Shown here: in pieces, positions 34,284 to 43,078 of the stretch | Layout of the letters: each line of letters starts with the position of its first letter | How positions within the stretch are numbered: the stretch's first letter is position 1 | Source: Streptomyces sp. ITFR-21 | Lineage (GTDB): Bacteria > Actinomycetota > Actinomycetes > Streptomycetales > Streptomycetaceae | DNA length: 64,000 bases | Assembly (NCBI RefSeq): GCF_031844685.1 | Contig: NZ_CP134605.1 | Coordinates: 434,001-498,000, forward strand | Direction of reading: 5' to 3' | Notes under the pieces: generated by a model | Told to the model about the DNA's origin: nothing | Database searches by the model: none | Seen by the model: the letters and a program-made list of their open reading frames with translations, nothing else | Program-made: the position numbers and the translations under genes

Positions 34284-36640
34284 TCAGCCATCCCGCGTAC
34301 GACGTGGCACCGTGGGCGCTGCGCGAGAGCGAGCTGAACTTCGACGTGCTGCCGCAGAGCGAGTCGGTGTTCGCGCTGTCCAACGGGCACATCGGCTGGC
34401 GCGGCAACCTCGACGAGGGCGAGCCGAACGGGCTGCCGGGCTCGTACCTCAACGGTCTGCACGAGCTGCACCCGCTGCCGTACGCCGAGGCCGGCTACGG
34501 CTATCCGGAGTCCGGGCAGACCGTCATCAACGTCACCAACGGCAAGCTGATCCGGCTGCTGGTGGACGACGAGCCGTTCGACCTGCGGTACGGCACGATC
34601 CGCTTGCACGAGCGGGAGCTGGACCTGCGGGCCGGGGTGCTGCGCCGGGTGTGCGAGTGGGTCTCGCCGGCCGGGCGCGCGGTGCGGGTGCGGTCCACCC
34701 GGATGATCTCCTTCCAGCAGCGCGCGGTGGCGGCGATCTCCTACGAGGTGGAGCCGCTGGAGGAGCAGGTGCGGGTGGTGGTCCAGTCGGAGCTGATCGC
34801 CAACGAGGAGATCCCGCGGGTGGCGGGCGATCCCCGGGTGGCCGCGGCGCTGGAGTCGCCGCTGCGCTCGGAGGAGCACTCCGCGGCCGGCACCCGGCTG
34901 CGGCTGGTGCACTCCACCGTCCGCAGCAGGCTGCGGGTGGCGGCGGCCGCCGACCACCGGGTGACCGGGCCCGAACCCACCACCAGGATCTCCGCGGAGT
35001 CCGGTGACGACGTGAGCCGGCTGACGGTGACCGCGGTACTGGACCCGGGCCAGAAGCTGACGATGGAGAAGTTCGTCGCCTACGGCTGGTCGGCGACCCG
35101 TTCGCTGCCCGCGCTGCGCGACCAGGCGGACGCCGCGCTGGTGGGCGCGCTCGACACCGGCTGGCAGGGGCTGCTGGACCAGCAGCGCGGGTACCTCGAC
35201 GACTTCTGGGAACGCGCCGACGTCGAGGTGGACGGCGACACCGAGATCCAGCAGGCGGTCCGGTTCGCGCTGTTCCACGTGCTGCAGACCGGTGCACGGG
35301 CCGAGGAGCGGGCGATCCCGGCGAAGGGGCTGACCGGCTCCGGCTACGACGGCCACACCTTCTGGGACGCTGAGACGTTCGTCCTGCCGCTGCTGACCTT
35401 CACCTCACCGCGGGCCGCCTCGGAGGTGCTGCGCTGGCGGTACAACACCCTGCCGTCGGCGCGCGAGCGGGCCGCGCAGCTGGGGCTGTCCGGGGCGACG
35501 TTCCCGTGGCGGACGATCAACGGCGACGAGGCGTCCAGCTACTGGCCGGCCGGCACCGCGGCCTTCCACGTCAACGCCGACATCGCCGACGCGGTGGTCC
35601 GGTACGTGGCGGCGACCGGCGACGACGCCTTCGAGAAGGAGACCGGTCTGGAGATCCTGGTGGAGACCGCCCGGCTGTGGCGCTCGCTGGGCCACCACGA
35701 CCACGCCGGGGCGTTCCACATCGACGGGGTGACCGGCCCCGACGAGTACAGCGCGGTCGCCGACGACAACGTGTACACGAACCTGATGGCGCAGGCCAAC
35801 CTGGTGGCCGCCGCCGACGCGGCCGAGCGGCACCCGCGGCACGCGGCGGAACTCGGCGTGGCCGCCGAGGAGACGGCGGCCTGGCGGGACGCGGCGGCGG
35901 CGATGACCGTGCCGTACAACGCGGACCTCGGGGTGCACGAGCAGTCGGCGGGCTTCACCCGGCACCAGGTGTGGGACTTCGCCGGCACCGACGTCGACCA
36001 CTACCCGCTGCTGCTGAACTACCCGTACTTCGACCTCTACCGCAAGCAGGTGGTCAAGCAGGCCGACCTGGTGCTGGCGATGTACCTGCGGGGCGACGCC
36101 TTCACCGACGCCGAGAAGGCCCGAAACTTCGCCTACTACGAGCCGCTGACGGTGCGGGACTCCTCGCTGTCGGCGTACTGCCAGTCGGTGATCGCCGCGG
36201 AGGTCGGCCATCTCCAGCTCGCCCACGACTACCTGGGCGAGTCGGCGATGATGGACCTGGAGGACCTGGAGAACAACGCCAGGGACGGGCTGCACATCGC
36301 GGCGCTGGCCGGCACCTGGACGGCGCTGGTGGCCGGGCTCGGCGGGATGCGGCTGTTCGACGGCCACTCGATCCGGTTCGCGCCCCGGCTGCCGGACGCG
36401 CTCAGCCGGATCGCCTTCCGGCTGCTGTTCCGGGGCCGGCGGCTGCGGGTGGAGTTCACCCGCTCGTCGGCGACGTACACCCTGGCGGAGGGCGAGCCAC
36501 TGGAGGTGCTGCACTACGAGCAGCCCTTCACGCTGACCGCCGAGCGGCCGGTGGTCCGTGAGGTGCCGGCCTACGCGCACCGCCCGGAGCCGTCCCAGCC
36601 GGCCGGCCGGGCGCCGCGCCGCCGCCACCACCCGGCCTGA
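34280..36640 (+). CDS. GH65 glycoside phosphorylase (maltose/trehalose/kojibiose-type)
   Basis: A 786-residue enzyme with the GH65 layout: N-terminal beta-sandwich ([36 protein letters not shown]), linker helices, an (alpha/alpha)6 barrel with [14 protein letters not shown] and [19 protein letters not shown], where Glu489 is the general acid, and a C-terminal beta-sheet domain. These enzymes cleave an alpha-linked disaccharide with phosphate, giving beta-glucose-1-phosphate and a sugar. Trehalose or maltose is likely, but specificity cannot be read. The GTG start at 34280 overlaps the pgmB stop. A 30-bp palindrome ends the unit. Confidence 0.92.
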   Translation: MISHPAYDVAPWALRESELNFDVLPQSESVFALSNGHIGWRGNLDEGEPNGLPGSYLNGLHELHPLPYAEAGYGYPESGQTVINVTNGKLIRLLVDDEPFDLRYGTIRLHERELDLRAGVLRRVCEWVSPAGRAVRVRSTRMISFQQRAVAAISYEVEPLEEQVRVVVQSELIANEEIPRVAGDPRVAAALESPLRSEEHSAAGTRLRLVHSTVRSRLRVAAAADHRVTGPEPTTRISAESGDDVSRLTVTAVLDPGQKLTMEKFVAYGWSATRSLPALRDQADAALVGALDTGWQGLLDQQRGYLDDFWERADVEVDGDTEIQQAVRFALFHVLQTGARAEERAIPAKGLTGSGYDGHTFWDAETFVLPLLTFTSPRAASEVLRWRYNTLPSARERAAQLGLSGATFPWRTINGDEASSYWPAGTAAFHVNADIADAVVRYVAATGDDAFEKETGLEILVETARLWRSLGHHDHAGAFHIDGVTGPDEYSAVADDNVYTNLMAQANLVAAADAAERHPRHAAELGVAAEETAAWRDAAAAMTVPYNADLGVHEQSAGFTRHQVWDFAGTDVDHYPLLLNYPYFDLYRKQVVKQADLVLAMYLRGDAFTDAEKARNFAYYEPLTVRDSSLSAYCQSVIAAEVGHLQLAHDYLGESAMMDLEDLENNARDGLHIAALAGTWTALVAGLGGMRLFDGHSIRFAPRLPDALSRIAFRLLFRGRRLRVEFTRSSATYTLAEGEPLEVLHYEQPFTLTAERPVVREVPAYAHRPEPSQPAGRAPRRRHHPA

Positions 36641-36662
36641 CCGTCGGCGCCACCACCGCCCC

Positions 36663-36692
36663 GCGGGGCCCGGGACCGGTCCCGGGCCCCGC
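36663..36692 (+). terminator. Perfect 30-bp palindrome terminator
   Basis: The 15-bp arm GCGGGGCCCGGGACC is followed at once by its complement, 22 nt after the GH65 stop. Cruciform or hairpin formation would be very strong. Confidence 0.75.
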
Positions 36693-36882
36693 GTACCCCT
36701 GCCGCACCAGAAAACACAGCTCTTTGCGGTCCCCGCAACGTAAATTTCTTGCTTCTGCTCGCATTATTGCGGGCGTGTGTCGTCGACCCTACGATCGGTG
36801 CGCGCGGTGACCCCGCCACCCTGCCGTACGGCTGTTGCTCCCTCTCGTCACGAACCTCCTCCTCCCGAAGGGACAACGACCG

Positions 36883-37245
36883 GTGAGAAAGCTCCGCCTG
36901 ATCGCCGCCCCGAGCGCCGCGGCCCTGGCCGCCCTCCTGGTCCCCGGTGCGACCTCCGCCGTCGCGAGCACCACGGACCTGCCCGGCGCCTGCCAGTACT
37001 ACACCGACTACGACTTCGTCTACGGCCAGCTGAACCTGTACGCGAGCAAGACCTGCAACGGGGTCAGCCAGCCCGGGTACGCGGTGATCGAGAAGGTCGG
37101 CGCCGGCGGCAACATCACCGCGGTGGCCTACGGCTTCGGCATCGTGCACTACACCTGCCAGGGCACCGCGGTGAACACCTTCCGCTTCGACGGCGAGATC
37201 AACAAGCAGGTCATCCTCGATCCGGGCGCACTCCCCTGCGGCTGA
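36883..37245 (+). CDS. Small secreted cysteine-containing protein, unknown function
   Basis: A 120-residue protein with a signal peptide (KLRLIAAPSAAALAALLVPGATSAVAS, about 3-29) and a mature domain with four cysteines (CQYYTDY, CNGVS, YTCQG, LPCG), likely two disulfides. The family is not recognised. I use the GTG at 36883, preceded by GAAGGGAC. The 240 bp upstream hold the GH65 terminator and an AT-richer tract (36715-36790) with two short inverted repeats, TTGCGG/CCGCAA and CGCA/TGCG, which may be its promoter region. Confidence 0.75.
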   Translation: MRKLRLIAAPSAAALAALLVPGATSAVASTTDLPGACQYYTDYDFVYGQLNLYASKTCNGVSQPGYAVIEKVGAGGNITAVAYGFGIVHYTCQGTAVNTFRFDGEINKQVILDPGALPCG

Positions 37246-37300
37246 CCGGCGGCCGCCGCCGCGGGCCGCTGGCGCGCGGCGGCGGGCGGCGGCCGGTCAG
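37242..37300. terminator. Bidirectional terminator between convergent genes
   Basis: A long, slightly imperfect inverted repeat whose outer arms are CTGACCGG and CCGGTCAG contains both stop codons, of the secreted protein gene and of corA. Confidence 0.65.
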
Positions 37301-38286
37301 AGCCAGCCGCGCCGTTTGAACTGGAAGTACAGGTAGGCCACGAGCGCCACCATCAGGGCCAGCACCGCCGGATAGCCCCAGATCTGGTGCAGTTCCGGCA
37401 TGTGGTCGAAGTTCATGCCGTAGATCCCGGCGATCAGCGTCGGCACCGCGATCATGGCCGCCCACGCCGAGATCTTGCGCATGTCGTCGTTCTGCCGGAC
37501 GCCGACCTGGGTGAGGTGCGCGGCGAGGATGTCGGACAGCAGCCGGTCCAGGCCCTCCCCCGCCTCGTTGGCGCGGGCCAGGTGGTCGGCCACGTCCCGG
37601 AAGAACGGCCGGGTCTCCCGGGGGACGTAGGGCGCGGTGCCGGACACCAGCCGGGCCATCGGCTCGCTCAGCGGCCCGGTGGCCCGGCGGAACTCCAGCA
37701 CCTGGCGCTTGAAGGAGTAGATGACGCCGGCCACCCGGGTGGCCTCGCCGCCGCCGGACGGGGCGAAGACCTGCTCCTCCAGCTCCTCCAGGTCGACCTG
37801 GAGTTCGGCGGCGATGTCCAGGTAGTCGTCCACCACCGCGTCGCAGACCGCGTAGAGCACCGCGACCGGCCCGCGCCGCAGCACGTCGGGCTCCTTCTCC
37901 AGCCGGGCGCGCACCTGGGCGCCGGTGCGTGCCTCGCCGTGCCGGACCGTCACCACGAAGGACTCGCCGATGAAGACCATCAGCTCGCTGGAGTGCACCC
38001 GGGCCTGGCCGTCGTCGTAGGCCAGCGGCCGGACGACGGTGAACAGCGCCCCCTGGTAGCCCTCCATCTTGGGTCGCTGATGCGCCTTCAGGGCGTCCTC
38101 GACGGCCAGCGGGTGCAGCCCGAACTCCGACGCCAGCAGGTCGAACTCCTCGGCGTCCGGCTCGCTCATGCCGACCCAGATGAAGGAGTCGTCGCCGGAG
38201 GTGCGGCACTCCGCCAGCGCCTCGGAGAGGTCACCCGGGGTCTCCGCGCGCCGGCCGTCCCGGTAGATGGCGCAGTCCACGATCAC
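37297..38286 (-). CDS. corA: CorA-type magnesium/cobalt channel
   Basis: A 329-residue protein with a large cytoplasmic funnel domain (EEFDLLASEFGLHPLAVEDALKAHQRPKMEGYQGALFTVVRP), a long helix (LEELEEQVFAPSGG), and two C-terminal membrane helices flanking the signature YGMNF, ending with basic FQFKRRGWL. It would take up Mg2+ as a pentamer. I start at the GTG at 38286 since AAAGGA lies 7 nt before it; a GTG two codons upstream (38292) is the other choice but too close to that site. Confidence 0.92.
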   Translation of the reverse strand: MIVDCAIYRDGRRAETPGDLSEALAECRTSGDDSFIWVGMSEPDAEEFDLLASEFGLHPLAVEDALKAHQRPKMEGYQGALFTVVRPLAYDDGQARVHSSELMVFIGESFVVTVRHGEARTGAQVRARLEKEPDVLRRGPVAVLYAVCDAVVDDYLDIAAELQVDLEELEEQVFAPSGGGEATRVAGVIYSFKRQVLEFRRATGPLSEPMARLVSGTAPYVPRETRPFFRDVADHLARANEAGEGLDRLLSDILAAHLTQVGVRQNDDMRKISAWAAMIAVPTLIAGIYGMNFDHMPELHQIWGYPAVLALMVALVAYLYFQFKRRGWL

Positions 38287-38318
38287 GTGCACATCCTTTC
38301 CGCGTCGTCGTGCGGGCC

Positions 38319-38343
38319 TACCAGGTCGTACCAGGTCGTACCA
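38319..38343. repeat. 10-bp tandem repeat upstream of corA
   Basis: TACCAGGTCG occurs twice in tandem (38319-38328, 38329-38338), followed by TACCA. Position in the corA leader suggests either slippage or a repeated binding site. Confidence 0.6.
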
Positions 38344-38396
38344 CCGCCGACCGGAGCCGGGCCGGAACCGGGCCGGTCACCGGGAGGTGCGGCCGG

Positions 38397-39398
38397 TCAG
38401 CCGCCCTGGACGTCGGCGGGGGCGGGTTCGGGCGCGGGCCTGGCCCTGGCGGCCAGCGCCCGGGAGTGCTCGACGTTGAAGTGGGCGCCGACCAGCAGGG
38501 CCAGGTTGGAGAACCACAGCCAGACCAGGAACACCACCGTCCCGGCCAGCGGCCCGTAGAGCCGGTTGTACGTGCCCAGGTGCGAGGTGTACGCGGCGAA
38601 GCCCGCGGAGGTGGCCAGCCACAGCCCCACCGCGAGGGCGCCGCCCGGCGCCAGCGCCCGCAGCGACCTGCTGCCGCGCGGCCCGGACCGGAACAGCACC
38701 AGGACCAGCGCCGAGGCCACCACCAGCAGCAGCGGCCAGCGCAGGCCGCGCCAGGCGGCGAGGGTGGCCCCGTTCATGTTCAGCAGTGTGCCGGTCCTGC
38801 GGGCCAGCACCCCGGTCACCACCAGGCACAGCGCGCTGCACACCAGCAGCACCAGCAGGGTCACCGAGGTGATGACGACCCGGGGCACGGTACGCCAGGC
38901 GGGGCGGCGGTCGGTAACTCCGTGCATGATGTGCAGCCCCCGCCGGAACACGCTGGCGTAGGCGCACGCCGACCATATGGCGCCCGCCCCGCCGATCACC
39001 GACAACGACAGGCTGGCCGACCTGTCGCGCGCCATGTCCAGCAGCGCCTGGGCCACCACCGGGCGCGACTCGGCGGGCAGCAGCGTGGTGACGCCCGCGG
39101 ACAGGCTGCCGTCGTCCTCCCCGCCGGTCAGTCCGAGCAGCGAGACGGTCATCAGCAGCGCGGGGAATATCGCCAGCACGGCGTAGTACGTGAGGGCCGC
39201 GGCGCGCTCGGTGGCGTCCTTGTCCCAGGCGGCGGCCAGGGTGTGGAACAGGGTGCGCAGGAAACGGAGCAGGCCGGCGGCGGCGCGCACGGCCCGGCCA
39301 CGCCGGTGTTCCGGCTTCCGTGCCGGGTCGCCCTGCGGCCGGCCGTCCGGCCGGTGTCCGCGCCCGGTCCGGGACACCGAGCTCTCCCCAGTAGCCAC
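38397..39398 (-). CDS. YihY/BrkB family inner-membrane protein
   Basis: A 333-residue membrane protein with six predicted helices and YihY blocks: DKDATERAAALTYYAVLAIFPALLMTVSLLG, SLSVIGGAGAIWSACAYASVFRRGL, SGPRGSRSLRALAPGGALAVGLWLATSAGFAAYTSH, and the LYGPLAGTVVFLVWLWFSNLALLVGAHFNVE signature. The family's function is not settled (it was once called RNase BN by error). I start at the GTG at 39398 with GGAGGG 7 nt before it; an ATG at 39434 lacks such a site. A near-match to the SigB-type motif lies upstream (see rejected list). Confidence 0.88.
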   Translation of the reverse strand: MATGESSVSRTGRGHRPDGRPQGDPARKPEHRRGRAVRAAAGLLRFLRTLFHTLAAAWDKDATERAAALTYYAVLAIFPALLMTVSLLGLTGGEDDGSLSAGVTTLLPAESRPVVAQALLDMARDRSASLSLSVIGGAGAIWSACAYASVFRRGLHIMHGVTDRRPAWRTVPRVVITSVTLLVLLVCSALCLVVTGVLARRTGTLLNMNGATLAAWRGLRWPLLLVVASALVLVLFRSGPRGSRSLRALAPGGALAVGLWLATSAGFAAYTSHLGTYNRLYGPLAGTVVFLVWLWFSNLALLVGAHFNVEHSRALAARARPAPEPAPADVQGG

Positions 39399-39560
39399 CC
39401 CTGCACCCTCCCACTGGTACGGCCACGGTTCCATGGCCCTGTCTCTACACGTCTATGCCCCGGACCGGCGGTTCCATGGCGGTGTCCGCCGACCGCCCGG
39501 CGCGCCGGGTGGGAAGGCGGACCGGCAGGACCGATCCGCCCCGGCCCAGGAGGATGCGCG

Positions 39561-39764
39561 ATGTCCGAGACGACCGACCCTTCCCTGCCGACGCCCGAAC
39601 CCCGGTGGAACCGGGCGTCGGGCCCCGGCTGGGGCCCCACGCCGCAGCCGGTGCAGCAGCCCGCGGCCGAGCCCGGGGGCGCGCGCACGGGGGCGCTGCT
39701 GATCCTCGGCGCGGTGGTGATCATAGCCGTCGTGCTGCTGGTCCACGCGCTGACGGCGAGTTGA
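39561..39764 (+). CDS. Small single-pass membrane protein
   Basis: A 67-residue protein: 42 Pro/Gly-rich polar residues (PTPEPRWNRASGPGWGPT) then one helix (TGALLILGAVVIIAVVLLVHAL). The ribosome binding site is strong (AGGAGG, 7 nt before the ATG), which supports the call. The family is unknown; it looks like a short C-tail-anchored protein. A hairpin (39848-39865) follows. Confidence 0.7.
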   Translation: MSETTDPSLPTPEPRWNRASGPGWGPTPQPVQQPAAEPGGARTGALLILGAVVIIAVVLLVHALTAS

Positions 39765-39847
39765 CCTCCGGCGGGTGAGCCGAACCGCCGCGGCCGGTCG
39801 CGGGCCGGACCGCGCGGGCCGGGCACCAAGCCCGTAACGGCTTCAAG

Positions 39848-39865
39848 CCCGCCCTTCCGGGCGGG
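39848..39865 (+). terminator. Hairpin between the small membrane gene and sthA
   Basis: A 7-bp perfect stem with loop TTCC, followed by TT, 84 nt after one gene and 20 nt before the sthA ATG. It either terminates the first transcript or acts in the sthA leader. Confidence 0.5.
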
Positions 39866-39885
39866 TTCGGCCGGGTGCCACACTC

Positions 39886-41295
39886 ATGGATGTGCCCGAC
39901 TTCGACATGCTTGTCATCGGTTCAGGTCCCGGCGGCCAGAAGGCCGCCATCGCGGCGGCGAAACTCGGGCGGCGGTCGGCGGTCGTGGATGTGCCCGACC
40001 GGCTCGGCGGCGTCTCGCTGCACACCGGGACCATCCCCTCCAAGACGCTGCGCGAGGCGGTGCTCTACCTCACCGGGCTCAACCAGCGCGATCTGTACGG
40101 CCAGAGCTACCGGCTGAAGGAGGACATCACCATCGCCGACCTGACCGCGCGCACCCAGCACGTGGTCACCCGCGAGGTCGACGTGATCCGCAGTCAGCTC
40201 GCCAGGAACCAGGTGGCGATGCTGCCCGGCGTCGGGCGGTTCGTCGACGACCACACGGTCGCGGTGCGGGACGCCGCCGGGCGCGACCGGCTGGTGACGG
40301 CCGACCACATCGTGATCGCCACCGGCACCCGCCCGGCCCGGCCGGCCAGCGTGGAGTTCGACGACGTCACGGTGATGGACTCCGACAGCGTGCTGAACCT
40401 GGAACGGGTGCCGCGGTCGATGGTGATCGTGGGCGCCGGGGTGATCGGCATGGAGTACGCGTCGATGTTCGCGGCCCTGGGCAGCAAGGTCACGGTGGTC
40501 GAACAGCGCGACGGCATGCTGGACTTCTGCGACGGGGAGGTCGTGGAGGCGCTCAAGTACCATCTGCGGGACCTGGCGGTGACCTTCCGCTTCGGCGAGA
40601 CCGTCGCCGCCGTCGAGCGGCACGCCAGGGGCACCCTCACCGTGCTGGCCAGCGGCAAGAAGATCGCCGCGGACGCGGTGATGTACTCCGCCGGGCGGCA
40701 GGGGCTCACCGAGGGTCTCGGCCTGGACCGGGCCGGTCTGAGCGCGGACAAGCGCGGCCGGATAGCGGTGGACGGCGAATACCGCACCGCGGTGCCGCAC
40801 ATCTACGCCGTCGGTGACGTCATAGGCTTCCCCGCGCTGGCCGCCACCTCCATGGAGCAGGGCCGCTGCGCGGCCTACCACGCCTTCGGCGAGCCGGTGC
40901 ACGCGCTCCAGGACGTGCAGCCGATCGGCATCTACACCATCCCCGAGATCAGCTTCATCGGCCGCACCGAGGACCAGCTGACCGACGGCCTGATCCCCTT
41001 CGAGGTCGGTGTCTCCCGCTACCGCGAACTCGCCCGCGGCCAGATCATCGGCGACGCGCACGGCATGCTCAAACTGCTGGTCTCCCCCACCGACCGCAAG
41101 CTCCTCGGCGTCCACTGCTTCGGCACCGGCGCCACCGAGCTCATCCACATCGGCCACGCGGTCATGGGCTGCGGCGGCACCGTCGACTACCTCGTCGACG
41201 CCGTCTTCAACTACCCGACGCTCGCCGAGTCGTACAAGGTCGCCGCCCTGGACGTCACCAACAAGATCCGCCAGATCGACCGGATGGACGGCTGA
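39886..41295 (+). CDS. sthA: Soluble pyridine nucleotide transhydrogenase (SthA-like flavoprotein)
   Basis: A 469-residue class I flavoprotein disulfide-reductase-fold protein: FAD site [36 protein letters not shown](P) site [20 protein letters not shown], the second FAD site [21 protein letters not shown], and a C-terminal dimer domain ([27 protein letters not shown]). It would exchange hydride between NADPH and NAD. The redox cysteine pair is absent: the segment reads [14 protein letters not shown], consistent with transhydrogenase and not a disulfide reductase. The ribosome binding site is weak. Convergent hairpins follow. Confidence 0.9.
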   Translation: MDVPDFDMLVIGSGPGGQKAAIAAAKLGRRSAVVDVPDRLGGVSLHTGTIPSKTLREAVLYLTGLNQRDLYGQSYRLKEDITIADLTARTQHVVTREVDVIRSQLARNQVAMLPGVGRFVDDHTVAVRDAAGRDRLVTADHIVIATGTRPARPASVEFDDVTVMDSDSVLNLERVPRSMVIVGAGVIGMEYASMFAALGSKVTVVEQRDGMLDFCDGEVVEALKYHLRDLAVTFRFGETVAAVERHARGTLTVLASGKKIAADAVMYSAGRQGLTEGLGLDRAGLSADKRGRIAVDGEYRTAVPHIYAVGDVIGFPALAATSMEQGRCAAYHAFGEPVHALQDVQPIGIYTIPEISFIGRTEDQLTDGLIPFEVGVSRYRELARGQIIGDAHGMLKLLVSPTDRKLLGVHCFGTGATELIHIGHAVMGCGGTVDYLVDAVFNYPTLAESYKVAALDVTNKIRQIDRMDG

Positions 41296-41302
41296 CGGCC
41301 GG

Positions 41303-41368
41303 CCGCCGGGCTGTACGGCCCGGCGGACAGGCCGCGGGCCCGGCCGGATGTCCGGTCGGGCCCGCGGC
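41303..41368. terminator. Tandem hairpins between convergent genes
   Basis: Two perfect stems: 9 bp (41303-41311/41318-41326) and 12 bp (41331-41342/41357-41368) lie between sthA and the leftward small hydrophobic gene, serving both. Confidence 0.75.
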
Positions 41369-41391
41369 GGTCAAGGATGCCCGCAGGGGGG

Positions 41392-41562
41392 TTACCAGCG
41401 GTACCACCGACCGCGGGAGCCACCGGTGCCGGTGCCGCGGACGACGAAGCCGAGCAGCCAGACGACGAGGACGACGACCGCCACCCACCAGAGGACATTG
41501 AGGGCGAATCCGGCGCCGAAGAGAATCAGGGCGAGCAGTAGGACGAGAAGCAGGGGACCCAT
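41392..41562 (-). CDS. Small hydrophobic membrane protein
   Basis: A 56-residue protein: two adjacent hydrophobic segments (GPLLLVLLLALILFGAGFAL and VLWWVAVVVLVVWLLGFVV) and a short Gly/Arg tail. Streptomycetes carry several such hydrophobic peptides of unknown role, often stress-induced. Start at 41562 is set by AGGAGG 9 nt upstream. A SigB-type site (41587-41611) lies 24 nt further up. Confidence 0.8.
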   Translation of the reverse strand: MGPLLLVLLLALILFGAGFALNVLWWVAVVVLVVWLLGFVVRGTGTGGSRGRWYRW

Positions 41563-41586
41563 GGTTGTCAACCTCCTGAGCGCCGC

Positions 41587-41611
41587 TTGCCCCCTGGTGA
41601 AAGCAGCATGC
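41587..41611 (-). promoter_or_regulatory. SigB-type promoter, C variant (GCAT-N15-GGGCAA)
   Basis: On the minus strand GCAT (41611-41608) and GGGCAA (41592-41587), 15-nt spacer, 24 nt before the small hydrophobic protein ATG. Confidence 0.5.
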
Positions 41612-41653
41612 ACACGAACACGCGGACGATTGCCGTCATCTTCGCGCCGGTCC

Positions 41654-41677
41654 GGATGAATCCCGGCATGGGGGTAG
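41654..41677 (+). promoter_or_regulatory. SigB-type promoter (GGAT-N14-GGGTAG)
   Basis: GGAT (41654-41657) and GGGTAG (41672-41677), 14-nt spacer, facing right and ending 9 nt before an ATG at 41687. It is divergent from the site at 41587-41611. Confidence 0.45.
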
Positions 41678-41686
41678 GCGCACACC

Positions 41687-41866
41687 ATGACCGACTACAG
41701 AGCCCTGCACCTGATACGCGATCTGCCGCCTCTCGTCGAGGCGCCGGGCCTGCCCGGCGAGGGCGGCCCGCACCGCGAGCAGCCCTCGGCCGGCGAGGAC
41801 GGCGAGAGCCGTCCGGCGGTACGGACGGGGGCGCCGCGCTCCACGACGACCGCGCCCGAGGCCTGA
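41687..41866 (+). CDS. Possible 59-residue protein, unknown
   Basis: The frame MTDYRALHLIRDLPPLVEAPG continues to a polar, disordered end (TTTAPEA). It has no recognised family and could be the truncated start of a lost gene. Support is its position 9 nt after a SigB-type promoter and GGGGGTAGG before the ATG. It may also be non-coding. Confidence 0.3.
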   Translation: MTDYRALHLIRDLPPLVEAPGLPGEGGPHREQPSAGEDGESRPAVRTGAPRSTTTAPEA

Positions 41867-42198
41867 GGCAGGGGCCGCCGCTGCCGCCTCACGGCCGGGC
41901 GGCGCCCGGCGGGTCCGGGCCGGGGCCCTGGTCCGCTCCGGCAGCCGGTCGGCGGTCCGGGAGGTGACGATCCGCCCCACCGGAAGGCCCGCCTCCTCGG
42001 CGCGGGCGCAGCCGTGGAGCTGCCGGTCGGGCCGGCCGGAGGGGTGCGCGTCGCGGTCAGCGTTGAGGGGCGCGCCGGCGTCCCGCCGAACAGTGCGCGG
42101 CGGGTCGAGGCGTTCGGGCCGGCCGTTGACCCCCAGTCCGGCGGCGGCGGCGCGGCGGCCCGGCCGGCGCAGCCGGTGCCGTCGGCGCCCGCGTCACG
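41867..42198. other. Intergenic, possible degenerate coding remnant
   Basis: No complete gene. One frame (about 41985-42180) reads AAVELPVGPAGGVRVAVSVEG and similar, with protein-like composition but no start or recognised domain; it might be a remnant. Confidence 0.3.
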
Positions 42199-43032
42199 TC
42201 ACGTGTTGGGCACCTTCAACGCGTCCCACGTCTCCTTCCCCGGCGGCCACTCCAGCGCCGCGCCGCTCCAGCCCTTGTGGTGGTCGGTGTTGTACTTGCG
42301 CTGCCACGCCTCGTACGAGGCCACGTCCCCGGACCCGATGACGTCCTTGTTCGCGCTGCTGGTGTAGTGGTCGCAGCCGACCGCGACCAGCCGGGCGTGC
42401 ATGGCGGCGACCACCGGGGAGCGGCGGCCGGCGGTGAACCAGTCGGCGCCGGGGAACGGCTCGTAGGCCGGGGCGGGGCTGCCTTTGCGGGCCCACGCCT
42501 GGAGGGCCGCCTTGCTGGTGAAGTTCGCCACGTCGTGGTCGATGCCGCCGCTGTCGCTGTACTGGTGGATGGTCCAGGCGTGTTCGACCCGCGGCTGCCC
42601 GGCCGCGCCGCCGGGGTCGGCGATCCACAGGCCGTCGCCCGCGAACGAGGTGGTGTCGCGGTGCAGCCAGAAGTCGCGGTTGCAGTAGAGCAGGACCCGG
42701 TGGCCGGGGGCGGCGGCCTGGGCCTGCTTGATCCAGGCGTCCTTGTCGGCGGCCGACACGTCGGCGTCCTCCCAGTCCAGCGCCAGGAGGTCGCCGGCCT
42801 TCGGGGCGGCGTGCTTCAGGAAGTACGCGACCTGGGCGGCGACCGGGCCGGCCTTGGCGTAGTGGTAGTGGCCCACGACCAGGCCGTGGGAGCGGCCGGT
42901 GGCGATCTGGGCGGCGTGCTTGGCGTTGACGTAACCGGCGCCCTCGGTGGCCTTCACGATCACGAAGCTCAGTCCGGCGGTGGCGTAGGTCGTGTTCTGG
43001 TAGGAGGCGACGTCGATTCCGTTGACGGTCAT
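42199..43032 (-). CDS. GH25 family lysozyme with C-terminal binding domain
   Basis: A 277-residue protein. Residues 1-195 form a GH25 (Chalaropsis-type) muramidase: GIDVASYQ (Asp7), FVIVKATEG, HYHYAKAG, LALDWED with catalytic Asp86 and Glu88, and the Tyr/Trp-rich end. The last 70 residues (MHARLVAVGCDHYTSS, SYEAWQRKYNTDHHKGWSG, WDALKV) resemble a peptidoglycan-binding module seen in Streptomyces lysozymes and phage endolysins. It should cut the glycan strands of peptidoglycan. There is no signal peptide, so export by a non-classical route or release by lysis is needed. Confidence 0.88.
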   Translation of the reverse strand: MTVNGIDVASYQNTTYATAGLSFVIVKATEGAGYVNAKHAAQIATGRSHGLVVGHYHYAKAGPVAAQVAYFLKHAAPKAGDLLALDWEDADVSAADKDAWIKQAQAAAPGHRVLLYCNRDFWLHRDTTSFAGDGLWIADPGGAAGQPRVEHAWTIHQYSDSGGIDHDVANFTSKAALQAWARKGSPAPAYEPFPGADWFTAGRRSPVVAAMHARLVAVGCDHYTSSANKDVIGSGDVASYEAWQRKYNTDHHKGWSGAALEWPPGKETWDALKVPNT

Positions 43033-43078
43033 GGGCAGTCCTTGGGTGCGGCGGGCGCGTGGCCGACCGGTGGGTGGT

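Noticed and set aside
38319..38343. Riboswitch (M-box) upstream of corA
   Set aside because: Only a short tandem 10-mer is present, with no conserved long-range pairing that I could see.
39440..39475. SigB-type promoter upstream of the YihY/BrkB gene
   Set aside because: GGGCAT is present with N15, but the -35 reads CCAT and not GNNT, so it fails the pattern used for the other sites.
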